A stretch of 64,000 nt of DNA, from NCBI RefSeq assembly GCF_018612875.1, contig NZ_JAGGRI010000038.1, positions 113,120-177,119 of the forward strand, read 5' to 3'. Within the stretch, counting starts at the first letter, position 1. Each line of letters starts with the position of its first letter. Source of the DNA: Lysobacter sp. ISL-50 (GTDB lineage Bacteria > Pseudomonadota > Gammaproteobacteria > Xanthomonadales > Xanthomonadaceae). This document shows, piece after piece, positions 18,326 through 27,357 of this stretch. Made by a program: the position numbers and the translations under genes. Under the pieces are notes generated by a model. The model worked only from the letters and a program-made list of their open reading frames with translations, did not search any database and was not told the origin of the DNA.

Positions 18326-18669
18326 AAGGTGGTTCCCCTCGCTCGATGGCGTGCGGCGCGCTGCGCCGCTGTGATCGCACCATAGGCCGAGTCGGCGGCG
18401 GGTTTCAATCCGCAGCGCGGCATGGCGATATGAGCCGGGCGTGGGCGTGGCGGCGAGGGCGGTGGTGCGGGCGGTGGCGAGGCGAGTGCGCGCGGCGGTT
18501 CGGCGCGGATGCGCGCGACGGCGATCGAGGCGTTCGATCGTTGCGAGCCGCGCGTTCGCCACGTCGTGGCTTCGGCATCGCCTCGCGCGCGGCGCGAACG
18601 CGGGGCTAGCGTTCCTCGACGACGCGAACAACCACGGCCCATCGAGAAACCACTTCGCAGCGCTGTGTA

Positions 18670-18834
18670 CGTAAACGTTTTGTTGTGTTCAGCCGCACAC
18701 GCGGCCGCGCAATGCGCGCAAACGAGCCCTGGTTCACGCTTTCGCGCTGTTCAGGCCGCGCGGCTAACGCAAGTCGGCGCGCACCGGGTTAAGGAAACGT
18801 AGCGGACGCCGGCGCGGCATCCGTTTGCGTTCAT
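18670..18834 (+). promoter_or_regulatory. Conserved upstream element, copy A
   Basis: Several blocks here recur in the same order at 24331-24504: CGTAAA..GTT.TGTTG.GTTCAGC at 18670-18693, GG(T)TCACG near 18731, GCTAACGC at 18763-18770, GGTTAAG.GAACGTAGC-like at 18787-18803 and TCCGTTTGCGTTCA at 18820-18833. Both copies lie upstream of short exported proteins, here 173 bp before the lipoprotein start. The remainder of the 680-bp gap 18326-19007 shows no gene. Repeated GTTCAG/CGTTCA half-sites could be operators, or the block order could reflect a structured RNA leader. Confidence 0.5.
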
Positions 18835-19007
18835 GCCGGTGACCGCAGTGTGCAGCGCGTGCCGTCGCTTCCCCTGGCACGCGTAACCGGCGAGCGGCCG
18901 GGCGATCCCGGTGTTCCCCCGCACCGCGTCCGCCGCCGCCGCGACTGGCAGTCCGGCCGCCGTTCGTCCCCCGCGAACCCGGCCCATTCCTGGAGGTAAC
19001 CGCTCTG

Positions 19008-19193
19008 ATGAAGATCGACATCCGCAACGCGCTGTACGTAACGGCCGCCGTGGCCACGCTTTCGCTTGCCGCCTGCGCGAGCAAGGGCGGGACCACCGAC
19101 GCGCCGGCCGCGTCCACCGCGCCACCGGCGACCGACGCCGCACCCGCGGACACCGCCGCGCCGCCGTCCAACGGCGGCGGTTCCGGCGGCTGA
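19008..19193 (+). CDS. Small Ala/Pro-rich lipoprotein (61 aa)
   Basis: Type II signal peptide with lipobox LAAC (Cys24), then a low-complexity mature part of Ala, Thr, Pro, Asp ending in NGGGSGG. There is no folded domain. The strong ribosome site GGAGGTAAC precedes the ATG. It is probably an outer-membrane lipoprotein; function unknown. The long conserved upstream element shared with the EF-hand gene suggests common regulation. Confidence 0.8.
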   Translation: MKIDIRNALYVTAAVATLSLAACASKGGTTDAPAASTAPPATDAAPADTAAPPSNGGGSGG

Positions 19194-19432
19194 GGCCAGC
19201 CAAGGCGGCGCGAGGATCGGGCCAGCGCTCGTTCCTCGCGCCGCTGTCGTCGCATCACACGGGCGGCCACGGGGCCGCCCGTCGCTTATCCGTCCTGGCG
19301 CGTCTTCGCGGCCGCCGACGCTGAACGAAGCGCGTCGCCGCCTGAACGCGCCGGTCGCCTACGTGAACGCCACGCCGCCGCCCTGACCTGTGGCGCTGGC
19401 GTAGCGGGCGCGCCGCCCTAAAATCGCGGCTC

Positions 19433-20227
19433 ATGAACGCGCGTCCGCCCCGTCCCGCCCTGCGCATCGCCGCCGCCCTCGTGCTGCTGGCGCTGAGCGC
19501 CGGTGCGCAAGCGCGCACCGTGTATCGCTGCGTGCGCGACGGCACCGTCAGCCTGGCGACCGCGCCGGAGCCCGGTTCGCGCTGCACGCCGAAAGAGATC
19601 GACGACAACGCGGTCAAGCTGCCCAATCTGTGGGGCGAAATGGGCGTGATCAACGGAAATCTGTACGAGCGCCAGCAGGACGGCAAGACCGTCTACAGCA
19701 CGCGCAAGCTGCCCGGCTCGGTGCGGTTGATGGGCTTCACCGTGGAAACCCCACCGGGCGAACCGGCGCATCCGGGCCTGGGCAAGGTCGGCAAGCCGCA
19801 ACTGGACAAATTCCCCGCGCAGTTCCGCAGCGCGGCCAAGGCCAACGGCCTGGACGATGCGTGGCTGCGCGCGATCGCGCACGCCGAAAGCGGCTTCGAC
19901 GCCAAGGCGGTGTCGAACAAGGGCGCGCAAGGGGTGATGCAGTTGATGCCGGACACGGCGAAGGAATACGGCGTCGCCGATCCGTTCTCCTCGGCCGAAT
20001 CGATCAGCGCCGGCGCGCGCCATATCAAGTCGCTGATGCGCCGCTATCACAACGACCTGACCCTGGTCGCGGCCGCGTACAACGCCGGCATCGGCACGGT
20101 CGCGCGCTACGGCGGCGTGCCGCCGTATCGGGAAACGCAGGAATACATCGCCAAGGTGCAGGCGCTGCATCAGCGCTATCAGCTTGCGTTGGGGACGCGT
20201 GGACCTGCGCTGCGCGCGGCTCAGTGA
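19433..20227 (+). CDS. Lytic transglycosylase, SLT domain (264 aa)
   Basis: Periplasmic soluble lytic transglycosylase that cleaves peptidoglycan with formation of 1,6-anhydroMurNAc. A signal peptide ends near AGAQARTV (28). Residues 29-110 form an extra N-terminal segment with a Cys pair (YRCV and RCTP). The catalytic SLT domain starts near 125, with the general acid Glu152 in AHAESGFDAKAVS, QGVMQLMPDTAKEYGV and AYNAGIGTVARYGG. Families with this small N-terminal DUF4124-like part are common in gammaproteobacteria. It is followed by an intrinsic terminator. Confidence 0.93.
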   Translation: MNARPPRPALRIAAALVLLALSAGAQARTVYRCVRDGTVSLATAPEPGSRCTPKEIDDNAVKLPNLWGEMGVINGNLYERQQDGKTVYSTRKLPGSVRLMGFTVETPPGEPAHPGLGKVGKPQLDKFPAQFRSAAKANGLDDAWLRAIAHAESGFDAKAVSNKGAQGVMQLMPDTAKEYGVADPFSSAESISAGARHIKSLMRRYHNDLTLVAAAYNAGIGTVARYGGVPPYRETQEYIAKVQALHQRYQLALGTRGPALRAAQ

Positions 20228-20297
20228 AGCAGGAACGAGTGGGAGGAGCGAGTGGAGAGGAGTGAGTAGAGCGGGGCGCTGTTGTCTTGTCCGAAAC

Positions 20298-20327
20298 AAA
20301 AAAAGCGGGCCGAAGCCCGCTTTTTTA
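20298..20327. terminator. Bidirectional intrinsic terminator
   Basis: AGCGGGC, loop CGAA, GCCCGCT, with seven A on the left and six T on the right. It can end both the lytic transglycosylase (plus) and the convergent sugar dehydrogenase (minus), whose stop is at 20405. Confidence 0.9.
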
Positions 20328-20404
20328 TTGGTTGGTGGAAGGCGTTGGCCGAAGCGCGTTATTCGCCGCGATTCACTCCTCACTCCTCTCAACTCATTCC
20401 CGCT

Positions 20405-21544
20405 TCAAATCGGCGTCAACCGCAACAACCGCGCACTGGTCCCGTCTTCCAGCAGCCAGACATCGCCATTCGGCCCTTGCTCGACTTCGCGAATGCGCTT
20501 GCCCATCGGATAGCGCTCGGCTTCGGCGGCGGTGTTGCCGTTGAAGCGCACCCGCACCAGCGCCTGCGAAGCCAGGCCGCCGATCAGGCCGCTGCCGCTC
20601 CAGTTGGGGAAGCGCGTGCCGGAGTAAATGACGAAGCCGGCCGGCGCGATCACCGGGGTCCACCACGCTTCGGGCGCGTTGAGATCCGGGCGCGTGCTGT
20701 GGCGCGGGATCGGCGTGCCGTCGTAGTGATCGCCCTGCGACACCAGCGGCCAACCATAGTTGGAGCCGCGTTCGATCAGGTTGAGTTCGTCGCCGCCCTT
20801 CGGCCCCATCTCGTGGATCCACAGCTTGTTCTGCGCATCGAACGCGATGCCGAGCAGATTGCGGTGGCCGTAGGACCACACCGTCGCGGCGACGCCGCCG
20901 CGGCTGTAGAAGGGATTGTCGCTGGGCACGCTGCCGTCGTCGTTGAGCCGGATCACCTTGCCCAGCGGCGAATTCAGATCCTGCGCCGGATCGAACTTCT
21001 GCCGTTCGCTGGAGGTGATCCACAGCTTGCGGTCGGGACCGAAGGCGAGGCGATGGCCGTAGTGATTGCTGCCGCTGACCTTGGGCTGGCGCCACAGCAC
21101 CTGCAGATTGCTCAGCGAACCGCCGCTGCTGGTGAGGGTGAGCTTGGCGCGCGCGACGGTGGCGCCGGCGGTGCCGCTGGTGCTGCCTCTCTCGGCGTAG
21201 CTGATGTAGATCAGGCCGTTGCTGGCATAGGACGGATGCAGGATCACATCGCCGAAACCGCCCTGGCCGCCGTAGGCCACCGCCGGCACGCCGGTGATGG
21301 TCTGCGCGGTGCCGCCGATGGTCAGCACCTTGAGCACACCGCGTTTTTCGGTGACCAACAAGCGGCCGTTGGGCAGGAAGGTCATCGCCCACGGTTCGTT
21401 GAAGCGCGCGACTTCGGTCGCGGTGAACGGATTGGCCTTGGCGGCCTGCGTGGTTGCGGCATCGTCGCGCGCTTGCGCCGCCGGCGCGGCGAACGCGGCC
21501 AGCAGCGCGCTGGAATACAGCAGGGAGAGCGTCGAGCGTTTCAT
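20405..21544 (-). CDS. PQQ-dependent aldose sugar dehydrogenase, YliI-like (379 aa)
   Basis: Periplasmic six-bladed beta-propeller quinoprotein oxidising aldoses to lactones with PQQ. A signal peptide ends near PAAQARDD (25). Propeller signatures include [44 protein letters not shown] and [12 protein letters not shown], the His/Arg residues of which bind cofactor and substrate in the soluble glucose dehydrogenase family. No pqq biosynthesis genes are nearby, so PQQ is made elsewhere or imported. ATG 21544 begins the signal peptide. Confidence 0.92.
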   Translation of the reverse strand: MKRSTLSLLYSSALLAAFAAPAAQARDDAATTQAAKANPFTATEVARFNEPWAMTFLPNGRLLVTEKRGVLKVLTIGGTAQTITGVPAVAYGGQGGFGDVILHPSYASNGLIYISYAERGSTSGTAGATVARAKLTLTSSGGSLSNLQVLWRQPKVSGSNHYGHRLAFGPDRKLWITSSERQKFDPAQDLNSPLGKVIRLNDDGSVPSDNPFYSRGGVAATVWSYGHRNLLGIAFDAQNKLWIHEMGPKGGDELNLIERGSNYGWPLVSQGDHYDGTPIPRHSTRPDLNAPEAWWTPVIAPAGFVIYSGTRFPNWSGSGLIGGLASQALVRVRFNGNTAAEAERYPMGKRIREVEQGPNGDVWLLEDGTSARLLRLTPI

Positions 21545-21782
21545 TGCGGTTCTCCGGCTTGAGCATGGGGGTGAAGCCGGGCCGAGAGTGCCATCGAAGC
21601 CGAAGCGTTCTTGCGACCGGCTCGGCAGTTCGCGGCGCACGGGCGTGCACCGCCCGCGATCTTCAACCGCGATCACGCGCGCAATGAGGCTTGCGCGCTA
21701 GGAAATCGTAAGCATGCGAGATCGCGCCGCGAACGCGGCCACATCGATGCTGCACTGGCATCACGCCATCTATGCCGTTGCG

Positions 21783-22286
21783 CTAAGCGAATGCGGCCAA
21801 CGAATCGAACGGCAGGATTTCCGCGCCGATGGTGTTGGCGAGCATGCGCGCTTCGGCCTGGGTGAGCACTTCGCGATCGCCGTCGATCACCACCAGGATG
21901 CGGCCGGCCTGGATATGCGCGTCGAACTTGCGCCGGATCGGATCGGGCAGGGACGAGCCCACCAGCGCCGAGGCCCAGCAGCCGACCATCGCGCCTGCGA
22001 TGGTCGCCGCGGCGGCGCCAGCGATGGTCAGGCCGATCGGCGCGATCACCACCGCGAGCAATCCGGCCAACAGGCCGGCGGCGCCGCCGTAACCGGCGCC
22101 GCGCACCGCGGCCGGCATGAGGTCGGTGTCGGCTTCGCGGCGTTCGTTGGGAATCGATTCGAGTTCGATGTCCGCACGCGCGATCAGAAGAATGTCGTTG
22201 TCGTGCACGCCGGCCTCGCGCGCGGCGTCCATCGCCGCTTGCGCAGTGGCCAGATCGGGGGTGCTGAACACATGGCGGGTTTTCAT
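21783..22286 (-). CDS. DUF1269-type membrane protein (167 aa)
   Basis: The N-terminal part (VFSTPDLATAQAAMDAAREAGV and ILLIAR) resembles general-stress YflT/DUF1269 folds. A glycine/alanine-rich hydrophobic hairpin follows at about 65-115 (GLLAGLLAVVIAPIGLTIAG), then a ferredoxin-like C-terminal part ending in LANTIGAEILPF. Proteins with this layout are small membrane-associated proteins of unknown role. It is monocistronic. The 338-bp interval 22287-22624 to its right contains its promoter region and no further gene that can be supported. Confidence 0.7.
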   Translation of the reverse strand: MKTRHVFSTPDLATAQAAMDAAREAGVHDNDILLIARADIELESIPNERREADTDLMPAAVRGAGYGGAAGLLAGLLAVVIAPIGLTIAGAAAATIAGAMVGCWASALVGSSLPDPIRRKFDAHIQAGRILVVIDGDREVLTQAEARMLANTIGAEILPFDSLAAFA

Positions 22287-22624
22287 GCTTGCTCTCCGCG
22301 CGCGGCCGCCGTGGGCGCCGTCGAACAGCGCCGTTCGCACCGGACGGGCACGACGGCTGATGCCAGCCCGGGCCATGTATGTCCAGCGTCCGCCCGAGCG
22401 GGTTAGTGCCGGGTGAACGGCGCGAAACTTGTCGCGACCAGCGGCGCCGGCGCGCGGACAGAGCAGGAATTCGGCAGCTGAACCGACTGCGCGCGGCGTC
22501 GCGTCGCCGGCCCGATTTTCGCCGCGACCGGGTTTGCGCCATGGCCGCCAGGAATGAAGAACGTCACTGGACGCGGCCGGTTTCGCGCCGCATCCTGCGT
22601 CAGCCACCGCTGCCGGAGTCCGCC

Positions 22625-22813
22625 ATGTTGCCGAGCGCCGAAGTCTTCTGCCCGTATTGCGGCGAACCGATCGAACTGGTCATCGACGACTCCGCCGGCG
22701 ATCAGCGTTATATCGAAGACTGCCAGGTCTGCTGCCGCCCGATCGTGGTCGCGGTCAGCCTGGACGAGGACGGCGAACCGCGCGTGGATGTGTTCGGCGA
22801 GGACGAGGCATGA
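22625..22813 (+). CDS. CPXCG-motif cysteine-rich protein (62 aa)
   Basis: Small zinc-ribbon-like protein of the CPXCG family: FCPYCGEP near the N-terminus and DCQVCCRP about 27 residues later provide four Cys ligands, followed by an acidic tail. Function of the family is unknown. The stop overlaps the next gene's start by four bases (ATGA), implying coupled translation. Confidence 0.88.
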   Translation: MLPSAEVFCPYCGEPIELVIDDSAGDQRYIEDCQVCCRPIVVAVSLDEDGEPRVDVFGEDEA

Positions 22814-23085
22814 GGTGTGCGCGCGTGCATTTTTCAGCGCTCGTGTTGACCGTGTTCGCCTGCGCGTTCGCGGCCCACGCCGCGTCCACCGCACCCGCGG
22901 GCTCCAGCGTCCAGCAATGGAGCCCGCCGCGCATCGCCAGCGAGATCGGCGCGCTGCTGTCGCCGGACGGGCATTCGATGCTGTTCTCGCGCGGTCCCAA
23001 GGACCAGCAGTCGGGCGAACTGTTCCTGTGGCGCGACGGCCGCGACGACGCCAGTTGGCCGCCGCGTTGCCCGCGGCCGCGCTGA
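22810..23085 (+). CDS. Short exported protein, possibly a truncated PD40/TolB-like propeller (91 aa)
   Basis: A signal peptide spans residues 1-26 (hydrophobic core LVLTVFACAFAAHAAS). The mature part contains one PD40-like strand set, IGALLSPDGHSMLFSRGPKD followed by GELFLWRDGRDD, then stops after a Pro/Arg-rich tail. Full-length relatives of that motif are several-hundred-residue beta-propellers, so this is either a remnant or a coincidental short protein. The four-base overlap with the CPXCG gene supports translation. Confidence 0.5.
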   Translation: MRCARVHFSALVLTVFACAFAAHAASTAPAGSSVQQWSPPRIASEIGALLSPDGHSMLFSRGPKDQQSGELFLWRDGRDDASWPPRCPRPR

Positions 23086-23096
23086 GGCCGCGGACG

Positions 23097-24254
23097 ATGC
23101 CGGTCAAACCGCGCGCCGCCGCGGCGTCAGGCGGCGAGGGCGAGGTCTTGCGCGTGCGCGCGCTCAATCGCGCCCTGCTCGCGCGGCAGTCCTTGCTCGA
23201 ACGCAGCGTGCAATCGCCGCTGCAGATGATCGAGCGCTTGATCGGGCTGCAGGCACAGGCGCCGAACCCGCCGTACCTTGGGCTGTGGACGCGCCTGCAA
23301 GAATTTTCGCTGGACGATTTGTCGCAGGCCATGCACGAGCGCCGGATCGTGCGCGCGACGATGATGCGCGGCACCTTGCATCTGGTCAGCGCGGACGACT
23401 ACCGCGCCTTGCGTCCGGTGCTGCAGCCGGTGCTGCGGCGTCTGTCGATGCAAAGCGCGCACGCCAAGGCCCTCGACGGACTCGATCTGGCGACGGTGCG
23501 CCGGGCCGGCGCCGACGCCTTGCGCGAGCAGCCGCTCAGCGCGACCGCGCTGGGCGCGGCCCTGAGCGCGCATTGGCCGGCGCACGACAGCAACGAACTC
23601 GCGCTGTTGGTGCGCAGCGTCGAGCCGCTCGTGCACGTGCCGCCGGCCGGAATCTGGGATTCGCACAAGGCCGCCAGCTTCGCGACCGCGCAGGACTGGC
23701 TCGGCGCGGCCATCGCCGAGGAAGCCGACGATGCCGCGATCGAGGCGATGCTGCTGCGTTACCTGGGCGCGTTCGGCCCGGCCAGCGCGCGCGACGCCAG
23801 CGTGTGGTCGGGGCTGACCGCGACGCGCCAGCATCTGCAGCGGCTGCGTCCGCGATTGCGTGTGTTCCGCGATGAAGACGGCACCGAGCTGTTCGATCTG
23901 CCCGATGCGCCGCGCCCGCACGAAGACACGCCGGCGCCGCCGCGGCTGTTGCCGGAATTCGACAACGTGCTGCTGGCGCATGCGCAGCGGGCGCGGATTC
24001 TGCCCGAATCGCGGCGCGCATCGGTGTTCACCCGCAACGGGCTGGTCGCCGCGACCGTGCTGATCGACGGTTTCGTCGGCGGCGTGTGGAAATTGCAGCG
24101 CGAGGCCGCGCTGGCGACCTTGACGATCGCCCCGTTCAAGCGCCTGAGCGCGGCCGACCGCGCCGCGTTGGAAACCGAGGCCGAAGATTGCCTAAGCGTG
24201 GCCGCGCCGGAGCAGACGCGGCGCGAGGTGCGGTTCGCGGCGGTGCGCAAGTAA
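23097..24254 (+). CDS. Winged-helix DNA-binding domain protein, AlkZ/YcaQ-related HTH_42 family (385 aa)
   Basis: Family members carry tandem winged helices; the characterised ones (AlkZ, YcaQ) are DNA glycosylases that unhook interstrand crosslinks, but this subfamily lacks proof of activity. Visible conserved segments are LIGLQAQAPNPPYLGLWTRL (about 45-64), the RATMMRGTLHLVSADDY block (86-102), YLGAFGPASARDASVWSG and the late LLPEFDNVLLAH. The QxQ motif in LQAQAP coincides with the catalytic QxQ of AlkZ-type enzymes. The ATG lies 12 bp past the previous stop. Confidence 0.85.
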   Translation: MPVKPRAAAASGGEGEVLRVRALNRALLARQSLLERSVQSPLQMIERLIGLQAQAPNPPYLGLWTRLQEFSLDDLSQAMHERRIVRATMMRGTLHLVSADDYRALRPVLQPVLRRLSMQSAHAKALDGLDLATVRRAGADALREQPLSATALGAALSAHWPAHDSNELALLVRSVEPLVHVPPAGIWDSHKAASFATAQDWLGAAIAEEADDAAIEAMLLRYLGAFGPASARDASVWSGLTATRQHLQRLRPRLRVFRDEDGTELFDLPDAPRPHEDTPAPPRLLPEFDNVLLAHAQRARILPESRRASVFTRNGLVAATVLIDGFVGGVWKLQREAALATLTIAPFKRLSAADRAALETEAEDCLSVAAPEQTRREVRFAAVRK

Positions 24255-24330
24255 CCGCGGTCGCAATCCGGTCAACCGGGCTTTCGAAACCGGCCGCCGC
24301 GGCGCGGCGGGCGCCGTTGACCGGCGCATT

Positions 24331-24504
24331 CGTAAAGGTTGTGTTGCGTTCAGCGAATTCGCGCCGACCGCGCGCTGTGCAATTACCGGCGCAGGTCACG
24401 TTTTGCGGCCTGTCCGCGCCCAAGTGGCCGCCGGCCTAACGCGTGCGCGCCGCGCTGTGGTTAAGCGAACGTAGCTTTAACACCCGCGCGCTCCGTTTCG
24501 TTCA
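24331..24504 (+). promoter_or_regulatory. Conserved upstream element, copy B
   Basis: Matches copy A (18670-18834) in the same block order: CGTAAAGGTTGTGTTGCG plus TTCAGC at 24331-24354, GGTCACG near 24393, CCTAACGC at 24435-24442, GGTTAAGCGAACGTAGC at 24459-24475 and TCCGTTTCGTTCA at 24492-24504. It occupies most of the 364-bp gap upstream of the EF-hand gene, ending 114 bp before its ATG. The rest of the gap shows no gene. Confidence 0.5.
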
Positions 24505-24618
24505 CAAGCGCGAGGGCAAGGTTGGGGCCGTGCGGTAAGCCCCACTGCGCGAACAAGCCGAACCAGTCCCAGGTAACGCAACCGCGCGGCTCAGCACATT
24601 CATTCCAGGAGAACCGAC

Positions 24619-25002
24619 ATGAATTTCAAGCATAAGTCCCGCAAGCCGATGATCCTCGCGATGGCTCTGGCCGCCACCTTGTCGGCGCCGCTCGCCTTCG
24701 CGCAATCGGCCGGCGAACAGGCGCCGCCGAGCAGCGACGCCGCGACCGCGGCCAGCGCGGCGCAGGACACCGGCGCGGCCACCGCCGCGCAGCCGGCGGC
24801 GGCTCCGCAGAAGAAGAGCTGGTCCGACGTGGACGGCGACAAGGACGGCAATCTGAGCAAGACCGAGGCCGCCGCGGTACCGGCGCTGGGTCAGGTGTTC
24901 GATCAGGCCGATTCCGACGCCAACGGTTCGCTGACGCCGGACGAATACAAGAATTACGTCGCCAAGGTCCAATCCAACGGTGGCGGCAAGAAGGGCGGCT
25001 GA
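24619..25002 (+). CDS. Exported EF-hand calcium-binding protein (127 aa)
   Basis: A signal peptide ends near AFAQSAG (29); an Ala/Thr-rich linker follows to about 66. Two EF-hand loops are DVDGDKDGNLSKTE and DQADSDANGSLTPDE with Asp/Asn/Glu at chelating positions. The C-terminus is Gly/Lys-rich. Likely a periplasmic or extracellular Ca2+-binding protein. AGGAG precedes the start and an intrinsic terminator follows, so it is monocistronic. Confidence 0.9.
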   Translation: MNFKHKSRKPMILAMALAATLSAPLAFAQSAGEQAPPSSDAATAASAAQDTGAATAAQPAAAPQKKSWSDVDGDKDGNLSKTEAAAVPALGQVFDQADSDANGSLTPDEYKNYVAKVQSNGGGKKGG

Positions 25003-25045
25003 TTCCGGCCGCGCCCTTGGGGTGCAGGAGTTCCTGCGTTGTGTG

Positions 25046-25072
25046 AAGGGCGGCTTCGGCCGCCCTTTTTTT
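25046..25072 (+). terminator. Intrinsic terminator
   Basis: AAGGGCGGC, loop TTCG, GCCGCCC followed by seven T. It ends the EF-hand transcript. Confidence 0.92.
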
Positions 25073-25106
25073 GTCCGCGCGCGCGGCAATGCGGGATAAT
25101 GCCGGC

Positions 25107-25835
25107 ATGAGCGCTTCCCCCATCCGCATGGTCGGCTTCGACGCCGACGACACCCTCTGGCGCAGCCAGGATTATTTCGACCAGGCCCAGCTCGATTTCG
25201 AGCGCATCGTCGGCGCCTACGTCGATCTGCACGACTCGCGCCTGCACGAGCGCCTGTACGCCATCGAGAAAAGCAACATCGGCGTGTTCGGCTACGGCGT
25301 CAAAGGCATGACCTTGTCGATGATCGAGGCGGCGGTGGAGATCACCGGCCAGCGCATCAGCGCGGCCGATCTGCATCGCATCGTCGAGCTGGGCAAGGAC
25401 TTGCTGCGCCATCCGGTGGAGATCCTGCCGGGCATTCCCGAAGCGGTGGCGGATATCGCGGCCGAGTTCGAGGTGGTGCTGATCACCAAGGGCGATCTGT
25501 TCCATCAGGAAGCCAAGGTCAGGCAGTGCGGGCTGGCCAACCTGTTCCGGCGCATCGAGATCGTCAGCGAGAAGGACGTGGAAACCTACGCGCGCCTGCT
25601 GCGCGAGTTCGATCTGCCGGCGTCGCAGTTCGTCATGGTCGGCAATTCGTTGCGCTCGGACATCGCGCCGGTGCTGGCGCTGGGCGGCTGGGGCATTCAT
25701 GTCCCGTATCACACCACCTGGGCGCACGAAAACGAGGCGGACATCGCCGCCGACGCGCCGCGCCTGCGCCGGGTCGAGCAGGCGGCGCAGCTGCCGCGGA
25801 CGGTGCGCGAGCTGGCCGCGATCGCGGCGAACTGA
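25107..25835 (+). CDS. HAD-superfamily hydrolase (242 aa)
   Basis: Haloacid-dehalogenase-type phosphatase. Motif I is FDADDTLW (nucleophile Asp12, acid Asp14), motif II the Thr in LITKGD, motif III a Lys before VSEKDVETY and motif IV VGNSLRSDIAP. A helical cap (residues about 20-100) classifies it with C1-cap phosphatases. Substrate unknown. It is a single gene between terminator and the next exported protein. Confidence 0.9.
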   Translation: MSASPIRMVGFDADDTLWRSQDYFDQAQLDFERIVGAYVDLHDSRLHERLYAIEKSNIGVFGYGVKGMTLSMIEAAVEITGQRISAADLHRIVELGKDLLRHPVEILPGIPEAVADIAAEFEVVLITKGDLFHQEAKVRQCGLANLFRRIEIVSEKDVETYARLLREFDLPASQFVMVGNSLRSDIAPVLALGGWGIHVPYHTTWAHENEADIAADAPRLRRVEQAAQLPRTVRELAAIAAN

Positions 25836-25958
25836 ACGGCCGCTCACGCGATCCGGCGGCGGCGACGCCCGGGCGGAATCATTAAAAACCGGTTCACTGT
25901 CGCGGGCTCACAGTCGCACCGTGCCTGCCGACGATGCAGGCGTCCCAGGAGCCCCGCC

Positions 25959-26447
25959 ATGACCGCTTTCTCTCGCTGGCTTGCACCCGTCGTACTCGCC
26001 GCCGGTTTCGGCGCGGTGGCGACGGCGTTGCCCGCGCCGGCCCGTGCCGACGATCAGCTGGCCCGCGTGATCGTCGATATCGCCGACGTGATCGTGCGCA
26101 ACAACACCCCCTATTACCGTTACGGCAACTACGGCTACGCCGACCGCCTGGTCGTGGTCCGCGACCGCTGGGGCCGCCCGACCTATTACCGCAACGTCCC
26201 GCGCTACGTCGATTACCGCTACCGCCCGGCGCCGCCGCCGCGTTATTACGGCTACAACCGCTACGACAACAATCGCGGCTATTACGACCGCGACTGCAAC
26301 CGCCACGGCAAGTGCCGCACCACGTACTACGACGCCCGCTACGACAATCGTTACGACAACCGTTACGACAATCGCTACTACGACCGCCGTGACGGACGCG
26401 GTCACGGCAACGGCCGCGGTAACGGCCATTGGCGCCACGACGATTGA
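25959..26447 (+). CDS. Exported Tyr/Asn/Arg/Asp-rich protein with YDNR repeats (162 aa)
   Basis: A signal peptide ends near APARADDQ (29). The mature sequence is dominated by Tyr, Arg, Asn, Asp and Gly, with YGNYGYADR, RYYGYNRYDNNRGYYDRD and then three tandem YDNR units plus a GRGHGNGRGNG tail. Two Cys (DCNRHGKCRTT) interrupt the low-complexity part. The composition is typical of disordered, self-associating or nucleic-acid/polysaccharide-binding proteins. No known domain is recognised. Confidence 0.75.
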   Translation: MTAFSRWLAPVVLAAGFGAVATALPAPARADDQLARVIVDIADVIVRNNTPYYRYGNYGYADRLVVVRDRWGRPTYYRNVPRYVDYRYRPAPPPRYYGYNRYDNNRGYYDRDCNRHGKCRTTYYDARYDNRYDNRYDNRYYDRRDGRGHGNGRGNGHWRHDD

Positions 26448-26723
26448 TCCAGGTCTCTGATCGGGGCGATTGATTCACGCCGGTGATCCGTGCGCCGGCT
26501 GAGCTGTTCCGGCCGTCACCCTCGCCCCCGCGACGGCGCCCCATGGCGCCGTCGCCGTTTCGGTCGGCGCGTTCGACCGAAGCGTTGGGCCGGCGATGCC
26601 GCTGCCACTGTCGGAGCCGACAGGCGCCGCGGTCATCGCGCGGTGGTAGCCTGCGCTTGCGTTGCTGCCGCCGTTCGCGGCAGCGTTCCCATAATTGTGA
26701 GCTCAGATCCCGTGAGGTTCGCC

Positions 26724-27206
26724 ATGCGCATCGATAGCGAAGGTTCCGCCATCCATACCGTTTCCCGCCGCCGCGCGCCGCGCGCGCTGCTCGCGGCGCT
26801 GCTGCTGGCGGCGATCGCGGTACCGGGCGCGGCGTCGGCGCACGGCACCATCACCTGCAAGCTCAAGTTCTCCATGTCCGGCTGGTCGGTGTTCTACAAG
26901 ACCTCCTCCGGCCGCGGCACCATCAGCTGCAGTAACGGCCAGAGCATGGCGGTGAAGATCAGCGCCAAGGGCGGCGGCCTGACCGTGGGCAAGTCGCGCA
27001 TCGACCACGGCACCGGCGAGTTCTCCGGCGTGCACGGCATCAGCGACACCCTCGGCAATTACGCCACCGCCGAAGCGCATGCCGGCGCGTCCAGGTCGAG
27101 CAAGGCCCAGGTCATGACCAAGGGCGAGGTCTCGCTGGCCTTGGCCGGCACCGGCCAGGGTTGGGATCTGGGCGTGGCCTTCGGCAAGTTCACGATTTCG
27201 CGCTGA
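26724..27206 (+). CDS. Exported protein of unknown function, beta-rich (160 aa)
   Basis: A signal peptide ends near ASAHGTI (40). The mature region is Gly/Ser-rich with alternating hydrophobics (LKFSMSGWSVFYKTSSGRGT, SLALAGTGQGWDLGVAFG), suggesting a small beta barrel or sandwich, and two Cys (ITCKL and ISCSN) likely form a disulfide. No family is recognised. ATG 26724 is preceded by GAGG. Confidence 0.7.
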   Translation: MRIDSEGSAIHTVSRRRAPRALLAALLLAAIAVPGAASAHGTITCKLKFSMSGWSVFYKTSSGRGTISCSNGQSMAVKISAKGGGLTVGKSRIDHGTGEFSGVHGISDTLGNYATAEAHAGASRSSKAQVMTKGEVSLALAGTGQGWDLGVAFGKFTISR

Positions 27207-27357
27207 CGCGGCGCGCTCGGTGGCTGCCGGATGAACGCGCGCGCGCCCCGCGGTTTGATCCGGGCGCATCGCCCCCGATCTAGTGAGTTGAGTCGATAGC
27301 CACCGCCCGCTGCGCGATCGCAGACGCCATGGGACCGACGGTCCGAGGGAGCCCGCC

